Assembly: GCF_943193155.1 (NCBI RefSeq)
Contig: NZ_CALPDB010000002.1
Span: 186,001 to 250,000, forward strand
Direction of reading: 5' to 3'
Length of the DNA stretch: 64,000 nt
Source: Veillonella intestinalis
GTDB taxonomy: Bacteria; Bacillota; Negativicutes; Veillonellales; Veillonellaceae
A program made the translations under genes and the position numbers. This document shows positions 23,310 to 33,016 of the stretch, piece after piece. How positions within the stretch are numbered: position 1 is the stretch's first letter; each line of letters begins with the position of its first letter. The notes below the pieces were generated by a model. The model did not search any database, had not been told where the DNA came from, and worked only from the letters and a program-made list of their open reading frames with translations.

Positions 23310-25211
23310 TTATTTGCACATAGCATCTGTATTAACGGAGATGATTTGTTCACCCTTCTTATTATACAAGTGCGTTGCACAAGCTAAACAAGGGTCAAAG
23401 GAGTGAATCCCTTTCAAAATTTCAAGTGGTTTATCAGCAATTTTAACCTTAGTATCAATCATATTCGCTTCGTAAGCACCATGCTCATTGGCAATTGTCT
23501 TAGGACAAGCATTCCAAGTTGTTGGTACGATACATTGATAATTGCTTGTTTTACCATCTTTAATATCACACCAATGGCCTAAACCACCACGAGGAGCATC
23601 AACTAAACCAACGCCTTTAGCTTCTTTTGGCCAAGTATTTGGATCAAAGTTCTTTGTATTGGCAACAACTGTATCGCCGCCTTTAATATTTGTCACTAAT
23701 TTGTTAAAGAAATATTGACTCATATTAGCAGCCACTTGTGCATCTAAGCAACGACAAGCCGTACGGCCAACAGTACTACACATCCAAACATGAGCAGGTA
23801 CACCGAGTACAGAAGACACCGTATCAATTTGTTTTACAATCATCTGCTCTGCCCAAGTAGGATTGCTAATAATACCTTGTTTTACTTTGGTATAAACAAC
23901 AATATATTTAGCTAATGGACCAACTTCACAAGCTTTACCTTTAAAGGTTGGGGATTTAATCCAAGAATATTTCTTCGTTTCATCAAGGTATTCCCAATGC
24001 TCTTTAGTGCCTGTTTTAGGACCTGTATAATTTGGTTTTGTAATCCCTTCTGATGGATGAATCGTTTTCTTGCCATCTGGATATTCATACCAAGAATGTT
24101 CAACTTCTTCTGACAAGAAGTCTGGATTCATAAGGTCTTCCCCTTCAAGCGGAAGGAATTTAGCTTTATCTACACCAAGGCCAAAATCTTCAACTACACC
24201 ATTAGCACGTACTAAGCATTTTTTGAAATAGTCACCATTTTTAATACCTGTATATGGTTCATCTGGATAATCGCCATAAGCTAATACACGTTTCTTGGAT
24301 AAACCGCCTCCATCAACCATACCTGCTTTAGCATAAATCTGGCCAATAGCTAATACATCTGGTAAGTAGAAATAGTTAACTAAATCTTTAGCTAAGGCAA
24401 TAGATTCATCGACTACGGCTAACCTAGCTGAGTTAACTGGTGCATTCATATCGTCCATAGAAATAGAACAAGGCATACCACCTACGATGTAATGTGGATG
24501 TGGGTTTTTACCCCCAAATACAACATGAGGCGTAACAATATCACGCTGTTTATCTAAGATATTTAAATAATGAGCTACCCCCATTAAATGAACTTCTGGT
24601 GGCAACAACTGATAATCAGGATGATCCCACCACTGAGCAGCAAAAATACCTAATTGTCCACTTTCAACAATTTTTTTAACTTTCCCTTGAATGGCTGCAT
24701 AATAAGTCGCATTGCCTTTTGGGAACTCCTTAGGATAAGCAGACGTAGTAGACTGTGTTTCTGCAGGTTCAAGACCACTTAAATTATATGTTTTAAGCAC
24801 CGTTTCTTGAAGCGCAGCTGTTTTAGCAGGATCAGCTTTTAAGGCTTCCACTGGGCTTACCCAGTCAAGGGCATGCAAGTGATAAAAATGCACAATATGG
24901 TCATGGGCATCTAAACAACTATGCATAATATTACGAATGTAATTCGCATTTTTAGGAATTTCAATAGCCAAAGCATCTTCCACAGCACGCAAAGAAGCTA
25001 GAGCATGCGTCGAGGTACATACACCACAAATACGTTGTACAAAGGCCCATACATCACGAGGATCACGGTCTTTGGCAACTAATTCGATACCACGCCAAGC
25101 TGTACCACTGGATAACGCGTCTTCTACTTTCCCTGTTGCTTCATCAACATTCACTTCTACTCGTAAATGACCTTCAATACGAGTAATCGGATCTACAACT
25201 ACACGTTTCAT
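23310..25211 (-). CDS. hyaB: [NiFe] uptake hydrogenase large subunit
   Basis: A 633-residue catalytic subunit. The N-terminal nickel ligands are in RICGVCTSTHALAS (about 62-75) and the C-terminal ones in DPCLACATH, 15 residues from the end. HyaD-type cleavage after that His would remove the tail LYNKKGEQIISVNTD and beyond. It is exported together with the Tat-signal-bearing small subunit. Its start overlaps the small-subunit stop as TAATG. The length is slightly above the usual 570-600, with insertions in the central region. No hyp maturation genes are in the window. Confidence 0.96.
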   Translation of the reverse strand: MKRVVVDPITRIEGHLRVEVNVDEATGKVEDALSSGTAWRGIELVAKDRDPRDVWAFVQRICGVCTSTHALASLRAVEDALAIEIPKNANYIRNIMHSCLDAHDHIVHFYHLHALDWVSPVEALKADPAKTAALQETVLKTYNLSGLEPAETQSTTSAYPKEFPKGNATYYAAIQGKVKKIVESGQLGIFAAQWWDHPDYQLLPPEVHLMGVAHYLNILDKQRDIVTPHVVFGGKNPHPHYIVGGMPCSISMDDMNAPVNSARLAVVDESIALAKDLVNYFYLPDVLAIGQIYAKAGMVDGGGLSKKRVLAYGDYPDEPYTGIKNGDYFKKCLVRANGVVEDFGLGVDKAKFLPLEGEDLMNPDFLSEEVEHSWYEYPDGKKTIHPSEGITKPNYTGPKTGTKEHWEYLDETKKYSWIKSPTFKGKACEVGPLAKYIVVYTKVKQGIISNPTWAEQMIVKQIDTVSSVLGVPAHVWMCSTVGRTACRCLDAQVAANMSQYFFNKLVTNIKGGDTVVANTKNFDPNTWPKEAKGVGLVDAPRGGLGHWCDIKDGKTSNYQCIVPTTWNACPKTIANEHGAYEANMIDTKVKIADKPLEILKGIHSFDPCLACATHLYNKKGEQIISVNTDAMCK

Positions 25212-26362
25212 TAGTGGCTACCTCCTTCATTCTTTGCCTGTTCTTCGGCCGCTTTCTTAGCATCAAGTTCTGCTTGATACTTTTTCTCTAACTGAATCGT
25301 ATCATATTTATGTTTAGCCAAGGTTACCCCACCATGTGCGACAACTGCACCAAAAGCAGTTAAGCCTGCAATGGTACCAATTGTGTCAGCTGTAGTAATC
25401 GTATTAGCCACTTGAACTTGCGGCAACCGTTGATGGAAGTTGTCATTATCCCAGAAGCCTTTTTCACTACAACCAATACAACCTGAACCAGATTGAATTG
25501 GATAGGATAAACCGTTCCACCACCGTAAATTACCACAAGAGTTGTAAGTTACTGGCCCACGGCAACCCATTTTATATAGACACCAACCAGCTTTAGCACC
25601 TTCGTCATCAAATTTTTCCACAAAAAGACCAGAGTCAAAGAATGGACGACGATAGCATGTATCATGAATACGATTACCATAGAACTGTTTTGGACGTCCT
25701 TCCACATCAAGCGGTGGGATTTCACCAAATAGAGCATAGTGCATAATTACACCAGTCATAACTTCTGGTATTGGTGGACATCCAGGCACTTTAATAATTT
25801 TCTTACCTGAAATTACGCTGGAAACGGAAACAGTATTTGTAGGGTTTGGCTTCGCAGCCTGTACACCACCCCAAGCAGCACAAGACCCATATTCAATAAT
25901 AAAGGCTACACCCTCAGCACATTCTTTAAGTACATCAACGAATGGACGACCACCTACCATACAATAGGTTCCATTGTCATCTAGTGGCACCCCACCTTCG
26001 ACAGCCAACACATATTGACCTTTCTTTTCTGTCAATATTTTGTGTAAATGTGCTTCAAATGGAGCCCCAGCTGCTGCTGCCAAAGTATCATCATATTCTA
26101 GAGCAATCATATTCAAAACCACATCAGAAGCAAATGGTGATGTGGAACGAATAAAGGATTCGTCACAACCAGTGCACTCATGACCATGCAACCAAATTAC
26201 GGTTGGCAACTCTTTCGTATCTGCTGCATCAACAACTTTATTCAATAATGTTGGTGGTAGGCCTAAAATGGCGGTCAAAGCCACACAAGTTTTCATAAAT
26301 GTGCGGCGGCTGAGTTTACGTTCCTGGAATAATTTCCACAGACTATTTGTCTTTTCTTTCAC
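25211..26362 (-). CDS. hyaA: [NiFe] uptake hydrogenase small subunit
   Basis: A 383-residue electron-transfer subunit. A Tat signal RKLSRRTFMKTC is at about 15-26, followed by a hydrophobic stretch. The proximal cluster ligands include ECTGCDES and GSCAAWGG, and the distal/medial ligands lie between IHDTCYRR and GCIGCSEKGFWD. A C-terminal transmembrane helix (about 318-342) and a charged Lys/Glu/Ala tail end the protein. The extra Cys residues of O2-tolerant Hyd-1-type enzymes are replaced by Gly (CTGC, AWGG), so it is probably oxygen-sensitive. The start is GTG 26362 with a GGGGGG tract upstream. Confidence 0.95.
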   Translation of the reverse strand: MKEKTNSLWKLFQERKLSRRTFMKTCVALTAILGLPPTLLNKVVDAADTKELPTVIWLHGHECTGCDESFIRSTSPFASDVVLNMIALEYDDTLAAAAGAPFEAHLHKILTEKKGQYVLAVEGGVPLDDNGTYCMVGGRPFVDVLKECAEGVAFIIEYGSCAAWGGVQAAKPNPTNTVSVSSVISGKKIIKVPGCPPIPEVMTGVIMHYALFGEIPPLDVEGRPKQFYGNRIHDTCYRRPFFDSGLFVEKFDDEGAKAGWCLYKMGCRGPVTYNSCGNLRWWNGLSYPIQSGSGCIGCSEKGFWDNDNFHQRLPQVQVANTITTADTIGTIAGLTAFGAVVAHGGVTLAKHKYDTIQLEKKYQAELDAKKAAEEQAKNEGGSH

Positions 26363-26423
26363 AGGTGGACCCCCCTTGCTTGCAATAACTTTACTGTCCG
26401 TTTTTAAACATTTTAAAATTTTT

Positions 26424-26446
26424 TATCAAATAGTATTGATAGTATA
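26424..26446 (-). promoter_or_regulatory. Candidate promoter and operator of the hydrogenase operon
   Basis: On the minus strand TATACT (26441-26446) resembles a -10. It abuts the perfect palindrome TATCAA-N6-TTGATA (26424-26441) about 60 bases before the hyaA start. An operator at the transcription start would suit redox or H2 control. It is not an FNR box (TTGAT-N4-ATCAA), whose half-sites run the other way. Confidence 0.35.
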
Positions 26447-26527
26447 GCACTTTCCGATTCTAATTTCTATAGAATTTTTCATAGAATACAACAATACTAT
26501 TGAAAGTTAACTATAAGAGCTACAATT

Positions 26528-26854
26528 CTATTTAATAATTGAACGAATTAAGCCTTCTACTACTGGCGCTGGTTTGTACCCGGCAATACGATCTTTTTCT
26601 TTGCCATTTTTAAAACAAATCAATGTAGGGATGCCTTGAATATTGTATTTTAAAGCTACCTCTTTAAGAGCTTCCACATCAACAGTTACTACATCAAGAT
26701 CATCTTTCATATCTTCGGCTAATTTTTCAATTTCAGGATTCATCAATTCGCAAGGTTTGCACCAGGTAGCCCAAAAATCAGCTACCACAACTTTCGAAGA
26801 TTCTTTTAAAATGGTCTCCAAAGCTTCTAAACTTTCAATTTTTGTTACTGCCAT
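26528..26854 (-). CDS. Thioredoxin with an atypical WCKPC active site
   Basis: A 108-residue cytoplasmic thioredoxin-fold oxidoreductase. The redox pair is C32 and C35 in W-C-K-P-C, in place of the usual WCGPC. The cis-Pro is in GIPTLICF. The Lys variant should shift the redox potential, and is seen in some anaerobes. AAGGAGG precedes ATG 26854. It lies 165 bp upstream of hyaA with a promoter-like region between, so it is probably a separate unit. Confidence 0.92.
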   Translation of the reverse strand: MAVTKIESLEALETILKESSKVVVADFWATWCKPCELMNPEIEKLAEDMKDDLDVVTVDVEALKEVALKYNIQGIPTLICFKNGKEKDRIAGYKPAPVVEGLIRSIIK

Positions 26855-26960
26855 TACTAATTCCTCCTTATACCTTATCCTCTTTGTATAGTTTTAATTG
26901 TATGCTTCTGGCGACAATGTTTAGTCAAAAAATAGTCTTTTCTATTTGATAATGACTAGA

Positions 26961-26990
26961 CAAAATAAAACCGCCCCAAGGAGCGGTTTT
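26961..26990 (-). terminator. Terminator of rnpB
   Basis: AAAACCGC and GCGGTTTT form the stem, extended by two further pairs past one mismatch. On the minus strand TTTTATTTTG follows. It is directly downstream of the RNase P RNA 3' end. Confidence 0.88.
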
Positions 26991-27340
26991 AAGCAAGCAA
27001 TCAATAAGCCGAGTTCTGTTCTGCTTGCGCAGTGGTGATTATCTTTCTAGGCCTATAGTTGCCTATAGGCTCAAGCGGCACAACCCGAAAGGTAGGCGGG
27101 CCACCCTTATCCCTTTCCTATTCGGCCTTGCTCCGGATGGGGTTTACCGAGCCAATACATTACTGCATTGCTGGTGCGCTCTTACCGACACCGTTCCACC
27201 CTTACCGCTAAAGCGGCGGTTTACTTTTCTGTGGCACTATTCCCTATGGTCTCCCACGCCGGACGTTATCCGGCATCCTGCCCTGCGGAGCTCGGACTTT
27301 CCTCGAACTTACGCTCGCAATCACCTTTCATACTTGCTAC
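26991..27340 (-). ncRNA. rnpB: RNase P RNA, bacterial class A
   Basis: The minus strand contains the hallmark GAGGAAAGTCCGAGCTCC (27290-27308 region), the P4-forming counterpart ending AGAACTCGGCTTA near the 3' end, and ACAGAAA / GGTAAGAG conserved cores between. The terminal P1 helix can be drawn between GCAAG near 27333-27337 and CTTGC near 26993-26997, which sets the ends to within a few bases. It is the catalytic RNA that matures tRNA 5' ends. An open reading frame on the plus strand across it is not a gene. Confidence 0.95.
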
Positions 27341-27425
27341 TTAAAGTCTAGCAGATACACCGATGAAGGTCAATTATCTTTTTCTCAAAATTAATATAAA
27401 CAGATAGCACATCTAAAGTTATCGA

Positions 27426-28601
27426 TTAAGCAAAGAAAAAGTCACTTTGCTTTTCACTAATATGAACTGCAACAGTAGTAATATCTTGTTCTCGCAATTT
27501 CATATCAATATGAGCCGCTAACAATGATGATGCTCCTACTTCAGTACCAAAATGTCCTACATCTGCCACTAACAAACCTAATTCTTTAGCCAGTTGCATA
27601 TCATGATATTTCACATCACCAGTTACATATGCCTGAGCGCCTGCCTTAGCCGCTGCTTTAATAAACTCTGCCCCTGAACCGGTGCAAAGTGCTACTTTAG
27701 TAATCTGAGGTACTTTAGCTCCGCCAAAACGTGGCCGCCCCTGTGGGAAAACAACTTTAATTAATTCAATAAAATCTTCTAAGCTAAGAGTATCACCTAA
27801 TTCACCAATTCGCCCGATGGTTTCTACCTTAACTGGTTCAGCTAATTTGTATACTTCATATGCCACTTCTTCATAGGGATGAGCCTCTTTCATGGCTTGA
27901 ATGACGCCCTGAAGCTTAGCGCTAGGAACAATCGTTTCCAAACGATCTTCAGTTACTTTAGCAATTTCACCAACGGTGCCAATGTAAGGATCAGCCCCTT
28001 CTAGCGGCAAGAATGTGCCAGTGCCTTCACTCCTAAACGTACAATGGCTATAATTTCCAATATGCCCAGCACCAGCATCCCCCATCGCTTTTAATACTGC
28101 CTCAGTATGAGTTGTTGGTACAAACGAAACTACTTTATAGACACTATTCTCATGAACCACTTCTAAGCCCTTCACATGGCCTAAACCAATTTGAGCCGCC
28201 GCTAAATCATTTAAACCACCTGACGCTACATCTAGATTAGTATGCGCACTATACACAGCAATATTATGCCGAATTAGCTTCCATACTAAGCGTCCTAAAG
28301 CCGTTTCATCGGTCACTTGCTTTAAGCCCTTAAAAATAAGCGGGTGATGACTGACAATCAAATTACAGCCTTTTGCGATAGCTTCCTCAACGACCTCATC
28401 AGTAACATCAAGCGCCGTTAAAATGCTAGTAACTGCAGTTTTCTGTTGTCCTACCATGAGACCTACATTATCCCAACTTTCAGCTAAATGCTTAGGAGCT
28501 AATTGTTCTACAATATGACCAATTTGTTGTATCGTAACTATGCCTTGTAGATTGTCTGCTACTGTAGTTTGTACATTCACTTCGTCTAATATTTCACTCA
28601 T
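27426..28601 (-). CDS. Nif3-like/DUF34 metal-binding protein (YqfO family)
   Basis: A 391-residue protein of the Nif3/DUF34 family. The split metal-binding domain shows SWDNVGLMVG near 42-51, IVSHHPLIF near 82-90 and the C-terminal DVGHFGTE. Between the halves (about 150-260) is the extra PII/CutA-like domain of the YqfO subgroup. The function is unsettled; older annotation as GTP cyclohydrolase I type 2 is doubtful. The start overlaps the trmK stop as ATGA, a gene pair conserved in Firmicutes. Confidence 0.9.
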   Translation of the reverse strand: MSEILDEVNVQTTVADNLQGIVTIQQIGHIVEQLAPKHLAESWDNVGLMVGQQKTAVTSILTALDVTDEVVEEAIAKGCNLIVSHHPLIFKGLKQVTDETALGRLVWKLIRHNIAVYSAHTNLDVASGGLNDLAAAQIGLGHVKGLEVVHENSVYKVVSFVPTTHTEAVLKAMGDAGAGHIGNYSHCTFRSEGTGTFLPLEGADPYIGTVGEIAKVTEDRLETIVPSAKLQGVIQAMKEAHPYEEVAYEVYKLAEPVKVETIGRIGELGDTLSLEDFIELIKVVFPQGRPRFGGAKVPQITKVALCTGSGAEFIKAAAKAGAQAYVTGDVKYHDMQLAKELGLLVADVGHFGTEVGASSLLAAHIDMKLREQDITTVAVHISEKQSDFFFA

Positions 28602-29326
28602 AGTAAGGCCTCCAATTCTGCAATTTCTTTCTCCAACATCTTATATTTTTCTGTATTTGCTAGCTCAACTGACATACTTTGCAAAGCCGTTCGCCGTAAA
28701 TGAATAAGTCGCTCTATATACTTTCCCCACAAAGAGGGGCGTTCCTGAGCCAATAAAGCCCCTACTGACCAAAGTAAGGAATCAGAAGATAAATTAGCGT
28801 ACACATTCTCCATTCCTAGTTCTATATGATTTACATATTGAGGTAATCGCTCCAATTTAATAGCCAATAGGGCTTGATATAATTTCCCCATATCTTCTAC
28901 TAAAATTTCTTTTGCAATAATATAACCCTTTTTTACTAAAAACTGCCGCAATTCTGCTTGTCCATTTTGAGGCTGCAACACATAGAAGTCTAATAGCTCT
29001 GGGCCTACTTCAATGATGTCTCGCATAAGAAAACCACCCATGCCACAAATCACAGCTCCTTGTAATTCACCCGTTTGAGTCACTTGTAAACCATCACCTA
29101 AGCGACAATCAACAACCTGTGTTAACCCCTGTTCTTTTACGTAGGCTTTAGCTGACTCTAAAGGCCCCTTGTGCACATCACCAGCAATAACTCGTTCAGC
29201 ACGGCGCCGCTGTATTAATTCAACTGCTAAATAGCCATGATCTGTACCAATATCAGCAATTGCTTTAGCTTTAGGAATTAGCGTAAATACCGCTTCTAAT
29301 CGGTTTGTTAATTTTTTAGTTGTCAC
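28598..29326 (-). CDS. trmK: TrmK, tRNA (adenine(22)-N1)-methyltransferase
   Basis: A 242-residue SAM-dependent enzyme that methylates A22 of tRNA in Gram-positive-type bacteria. The Rossmann SAM-binding motif IADIGTDHGYLAVELI is near 19-34, and a GMGGFLM block that stands in for the catalytic motif is near 95. The C-terminal part is helical. The start is GTG 29326 with AAAGGAG upstream. It is paired with the YqfO-type gene and follows rpoD, as in Bacillus. Confidence 0.9.
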   Translation of the reverse strand: MTTKKLTNRLEAVFTLIPKAKAIADIGTDHGYLAVELIQRRRAERVIAGDVHKGPLESAKAYVKEQGLTQVVDCRLGDGLQVTQTGELQGAVICGMGGFLMRDIIEVGPELLDFYVLQPQNGQAELRQFLVKKGYIIAKEILVEDMGKLYQALLAIKLERLPQYVNHIELGMENVYANLSSDSLLWSVGALLAQERPSLWGKYIERLIHLRRTALQSMSVELANTEKYKMLEKEIAELEALL

Positions 29327-29463
29327 AAATACTCCTTTGTATAATTGAACTTTATATACGCCATACTACTTTATATACCTATGAGGTTATAAAGATTATT
29401 ATATCTCATACTAAATACTGCATTCTTTACTGTATCTATTGTAACATATTTACTAAGTAACCT

Positions 29464-29502
29464 AAAAAACCGCTTACACAACAATTGTTGTATAAGCGGT
29501 TT
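29464..29502 (-). terminator. Terminator after the tRNA gene
   Basis: The 36-base sequence 29467-29502 is nearly its own complement, with one mismatched pair around AACAATTGTT. On the minus strand it is followed by six T. It lies just past the tRNA 3' end and closes the rpoD-tRNA side. Confidence 0.9.
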
Positions 29503-29514
29503 ATTGTTAGAAAA

Positions 29515-29589
29515 TGGTGGGCCCACCTGGGTTCGAACCAGGGACCGACCGGTTATGAGCCGGTTGCTCTACCCCTGAGCTATAGGCCC
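29515..29589 (-). tRNA. tRNA with CAU anticodon (Met elongator or Ile2)
   Basis: A full cloverleaf reads on the minus strand. The acceptor arms are GGGCCTA and TGGGCCC, the D-arm GCTC...GAGC, the anticodon stem ACCGG/CCGGT with loop CTCATAA (anticodon CAT), and the T-arm contains GGTTCGAACC. CCA is encoded. The CAU anticodon is used by elongator Met and by Ile2 (lysidine-modified). The GGCTCATAACC context resembles known Ile2 genes. A first pair G-C and the absence of the initiator's three G-C stem pairs rule against initiator Met. Confidence 0.95.
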
Positions 29590-29655
29590 ATAGGGAAATA
29601 CCTCAGTATTCCACCAAATTATTATACACAAAATAACTTCTTGTCGTCAATGAGA

Positions 29656-30819
29656 TTATAAGAAGTCTTTAATTTTGTCTCGTTTCCCTCGATTGCGAAG
29701 CTTTGTTAGCGCCTTTCCTTCAATCTGACGGATACGTTCACGAGTAACATTAAAATGTTGACCTACTTCTTCCAAAGTACGTGGTTTGCCATCTTTTAAA
29801 CCAAAGCGCAACACCAATACTTGTTGTTCACGTTCAGTTAAGCAAGAGAACACGTCTTCAATCTGTTCTTTCAATAAAATATAACTAGCTGCATCATCAG
29901 GAGCAATAGCGTCTTGGTCTTCAATGAAATCACCTAAATGCGAATCTTCTTCTTCCCCAATTGGTGTTTCCAAAGATACAGGCTCTTGTGCAATTTTTTG
30001 GATTTCACGAACGCGTTCTACACTAATGCCCATGCCTTCTGCGATTTCTTCTGGCAATGGCTCGCGCCCTTTATCTTGTAATAATTGACGAGAAATACGA
30101 ATCAATTTATTAATTGTTTCTACCATGTGTACTGGGATACGAATAGTACGTGCCTGGTCTGCAATGGCACGGGTAATCGCCTGACGAATCCACCATGTAG
30201 CATAAGTAGAAAACTTATACCCTTTGGTATAGTCAAATTTATCAACCGCTTTAATTAGACCCAAATTACCTTCTTGTATTAAATCCAAGAATAGCATACC
30301 ACGCCCTACATAACGCTTAGCAATACTAACTACCAAACGCAAGTTAGCATCAATTAATTTCTGTTTTGCTTTTTCACCAGTTCGCATTTCTTTATACGAA
30401 GCATCTTCTTTAGCACCGGCTTCGATTTGTTGCGCTAATAAAATTTCTTCATCAGCAGACAACAATGGTACACGACCAATTTCTTTTAAGTACATGCGAA
30501 CAGGGTCATCAATATTAACCCCTTCTGGAATGCTAAGATCTAAAGTAACCTCTTTAGCTTCTCGTACTTCATCATTTTCTTCTTCATCTTCAATAATATC
30601 ATCGTCATCATCAGCTACTTCTACATCATCTGTGATAACTTCAATGTTACTTTTTTGTAATACTTCATACATATCATCTAGCTGTTCTGCCGTAAGCTCT
30701 ACTTCTTCATGAAGAGCATCTGTAATTTCTTTACTGGTCAATGCTCCTGATTTACGTCCTTTTGCTAGTAATTGTTCTATGATTTCTTCTAACCGCGATT
30801 TAGTTTGCTTCTTAGCCAC
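29656..30819 (-). CDS. rpoD: RpoD, primary sigma factor (SigA)
   Basis: A 387-residue primary sigma factor. An acidic segment (about 58-80, [14 protein letters not shown]) follows the N-terminal helical domain. Region 1.2 begins [11 protein letters not shown], region 2.3-2.4 includes [15 protein letters not shown], and region 4 has the helix-turn-helix in [21 protein letters not shown] choose GTG 30819 (peptide [10 protein letters not shown]) because AAAGGAAGAG lies upstream. An ATG at 30840 would add seven residues without a well-placed site. It follows dnaG closely, the classical dnaG-rpoD pair. Confidence 0.96.
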   Translation of the reverse strand: MAKKQTKSRLEEIIEQLLAKGRKSGALTSKEITDALHEEVELTAEQLDDMYEVLQKSNIEVITDDVEVADDDDDIIEDEEENDEVREAKEVTLDLSIPEGVNIDDPVRMYLKEIGRVPLLSADEEILLAQQIEAGAKEDASYKEMRTGEKAKQKLIDANLRLVVSIAKRYVGRGMLFLDLIQEGNLGLIKAVDKFDYTKGYKFSTYATWWIRQAITRAIADQARTIRIPVHMVETINKLIRISRQLLQDKGREPLPEEIAEGMGISVERVREIQKIAQEPVSLETPIGEEEDSHLGDFIEDQDAIAPDDAASYILLKEQIEDVFSCLTEREQQVLVLRFGLKDGKPRTLEEVGQHFNVTRERIRQIEGKALTKLRNRGKRDKIKDFL

Positions 30820-30846
30820 AATGCTCTTCCTTTCCTTCATAGTTGA

Positions 30847-32616
30847 TCAAGTCCACTCCTTGATTAATGCCTGCAAATCTTGACAAACCTTTAATTCTTC
30901 AATAAACCGAGTATCTCCTGCCCGATTTAACTGATCTGCTAACACACTATGCGTTTTATACTGTTCTCGTAATGACTTCAAGCGCACTGCGCGTATATAG
31001 CCATCCAATTGTGCTTCATTAAAGTTCGTTTCACCTATAACCATCAGGCGACCGTAAGCACTTCTTTCTTCATCAGTAAGCATTTCCTCCAACGCAACAT
31101 CTTGTAACGCCCCTGACTTACTGAGAAGTTCTCCTGCTTTTTTAAATAAAGCTTGATACAAAGGATTGGTTATATCCTCTAACGGTAAGTAGGCATGAAC
31201 TCGTTGCCAAGCTAACGGATCTGTTATCGCTATGGCTACCAGTCTATCTTCTTCCCCTATAGTCGCTACCGATACAGTAGTATCAGTAGTTGACTGTGGC
31301 AATGTAACATCACCTTTTCCTAAGTACTGCCTAAACATACGATAAATCGTACTATTATCAAGCCATAATGGCAATGCCAACGCCTTTAGATAGTTCTCCC
31401 GTTCTATCTGATTGTTGGTAGCGCTAATTAATGGAAATACTTCTTCTAAAATCGCTTCTTTACCACTCGCCGAATTACTATCATGACTTATCAAAGCACT
31501 GTTCAAGTAAAATTCAAATGGTGAAACTGCCTTCGCTACCAATTCTAAAAAGGCTTCTGGCCCATGATTGCGCACATAATCATCTGGATCTTTGCCATCG
31601 GGCATAGCCACCACACGCACTTTAAATTCCGTATCTTGTAATAGCTCAATAGCTCGACGCGCTGCTTTCTGCCCAGCATTATCCATATCGTAGGCTAATA
31701 CAATTTCTTCAGCTTGACGAATCAATAATCGCCCCTGATCCTTTGTATATGCCGTCCCCAATGACGCTACTACATTAGTAACGCCACAATTATGAGCACC
31801 TATAACATCCATATACCCTTCTACTAAAATGACCTGTTTTTTCTCCCGAATAGTTCGGTACGCTTTGTCAAAAGCAAAGAGCATATGACCCTTATTAAAT
31901 AATTCATATTCTGGTGAGTTTAAATATTTAGGTGTACTATCATCTAGTACACGACCACCAAAGGCAACAACTCGACCTTTGCCGTCACAAATAGGAAACA
32001 TAACACGATTACGAAAATAATCATATAGTTTTCCTGATTCATTTCTACGGCATAGCCCACATTCAACTAATAAGCTGTCATCAATGCCTCGTTCATGAAA
32101 CGCTCGATATAATCTATCCCAACTATTGGGCGCAAAGCCGAGCTGAAATCGTTCAATAGTTTCTTCGGATAAACCACGCTTTTGAAGATATGCTAGCCCT
32201 GGCTTTCCCATCTCCGTTTTTGTCAAACAGTTATGAAAAAATGTGGCAGCCAATGCATTTACTTCATATAATTTATCCCGATGTTCTTTTCGCGCTAATT
32301 CCGCCTTAGTCAAATTCTTTTCTGGCAAAGCAATACCTGCCCGATTAGCTAATTGTTCTAAGGCCTCAGGAAAAGACACCCCATTATACTTCATTAAAAA
32401 ACTTATTGAATTACCTGTTTCATGACATCCAAAGCAATAAAAAAAGCCCTTTTCTGGGTTCACACTAAAAGAAGGGGTCTTTTCATTATGAAAGGGACAA
32501 CATCCCCAATAATTCTTACCCTTCTTCTTCAGCGTCATGTGCTCAGAAATCACTGACACAATATCATTTGCGTCTTTTATTTGTTCAATTAATTCAGCAT
32601 CAAAGTGTCGACTCAT
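30847..32616 (-). CDS. dnaG: DnaG, DNA primase
   Basis: A 589-residue primase that makes RNA primers at the replication fork. The N-terminal zinc finger has ligands C40, H43, C61 and C64. The TOPRIM catalytic core shows EGYMDVIGAH near 260 and AYDMDNAGQKAA near 305. The C-terminal DnaB-interaction domain is less conserved. The reading frame is open upstream to 32727, but relatives begin at MSRHFDAELI, so I start at ATG 32616. Residues read upstream of this have no family match. Confidence 0.93.
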   Translation of the reverse strand: MSRHFDAELIEQIKDANDIVSVISEHMTLKKKGKNYWGCCPFHNEKTPSFSVNPEKGFFYCFGCHETGNSISFLMKYNGVSFPEALEQLANRAGIALPEKNLTKAELARKEHRDKLYEVNALAATFFHNCLTKTEMGKPGLAYLQKRGLSEETIERFQLGFAPNSWDRLYRAFHERGIDDSLLVECGLCRRNESGKLYDYFRNRVMFPICDGKGRVVAFGGRVLDDSTPKYLNSPEYELFNKGHMLFAFDKAYRTIREKKQVILVEGYMDVIGAHNCGVTNVVASLGTAYTKDQGRLLIRQAEEIVLAYDMDNAGQKAARRAIELLQDTEFKVRVVAMPDGKDPDDYVRNHGPEAFLELVAKAVSPFEFYLNSALISHDSNSASGKEAILEEVFPLISATNNQIERENYLKALALPLWLDNSTIYRMFRQYLGKGDVTLPQSTTDTTVSVATIGEEDRLVAIAITDPLAWQRVHAYLPLEDITNPLYQALFKKAGELLSKSGALQDVALEEMLTDEERSAYGRLMVIGETNFNEAQLDGYIRAVRLKSLREQYKTHSVLADQLNRAGDTRFIEELKVCQDLQALIKEWT

Positions 32617-32841
32617 CTCTTCACATCCCATAAATAAACTTCTCTGCTTATATATTTCTACAAAGGATATTATTTCTCCTGCTATGTCAAGAAGATTTTT
32701 TTCAATATCTTTATTTTTAATCTGCAAAATTTTTATGCTAATTTCGCAATTATAAAGAAATTTGCACTTTATTTGATTATATCCTGATGTTATTCACACG
32801 GAAATCTATTGTACTTCTTTTTACTATTAAATTGCAAGATA

Positions 32842-32905
32842 TAAAAAAAGACTACAATTGTCCATCTCCTTATGACGTTTGCCATAGAGTTTTCAATTGT
32901 AGTCT
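32842..32905 (-). terminator. Terminator downstream of rny
   Basis: A perfect 12-bp stem (32849-32860 with 32894-32905, AGACTACAATTG) encloses a 33-base loop. On the minus strand seven T follow. It separates the rny transcript from dnaG. The rest of the 32617-33016 gap is AT-rich and probably holds the dnaG promoter, which I cannot place. Confidence 0.82.
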
Positions 32906-33016
32906 CTAAACTACTCGTTGTATTCAATTTGTTATATATCACATAGTTATACACTGCAATATATAGTTTATTGTTGAATTCATGCTCAATAGCTACTTGT
33001 ATATAAACGGCAACTA

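Noticed and set aside
27025-27351. Plus-strand reading frame of 108 codons
   Set aside because: It lies over the RNase P RNA gene on the other strand and has no ribosome-binding site or protein family.
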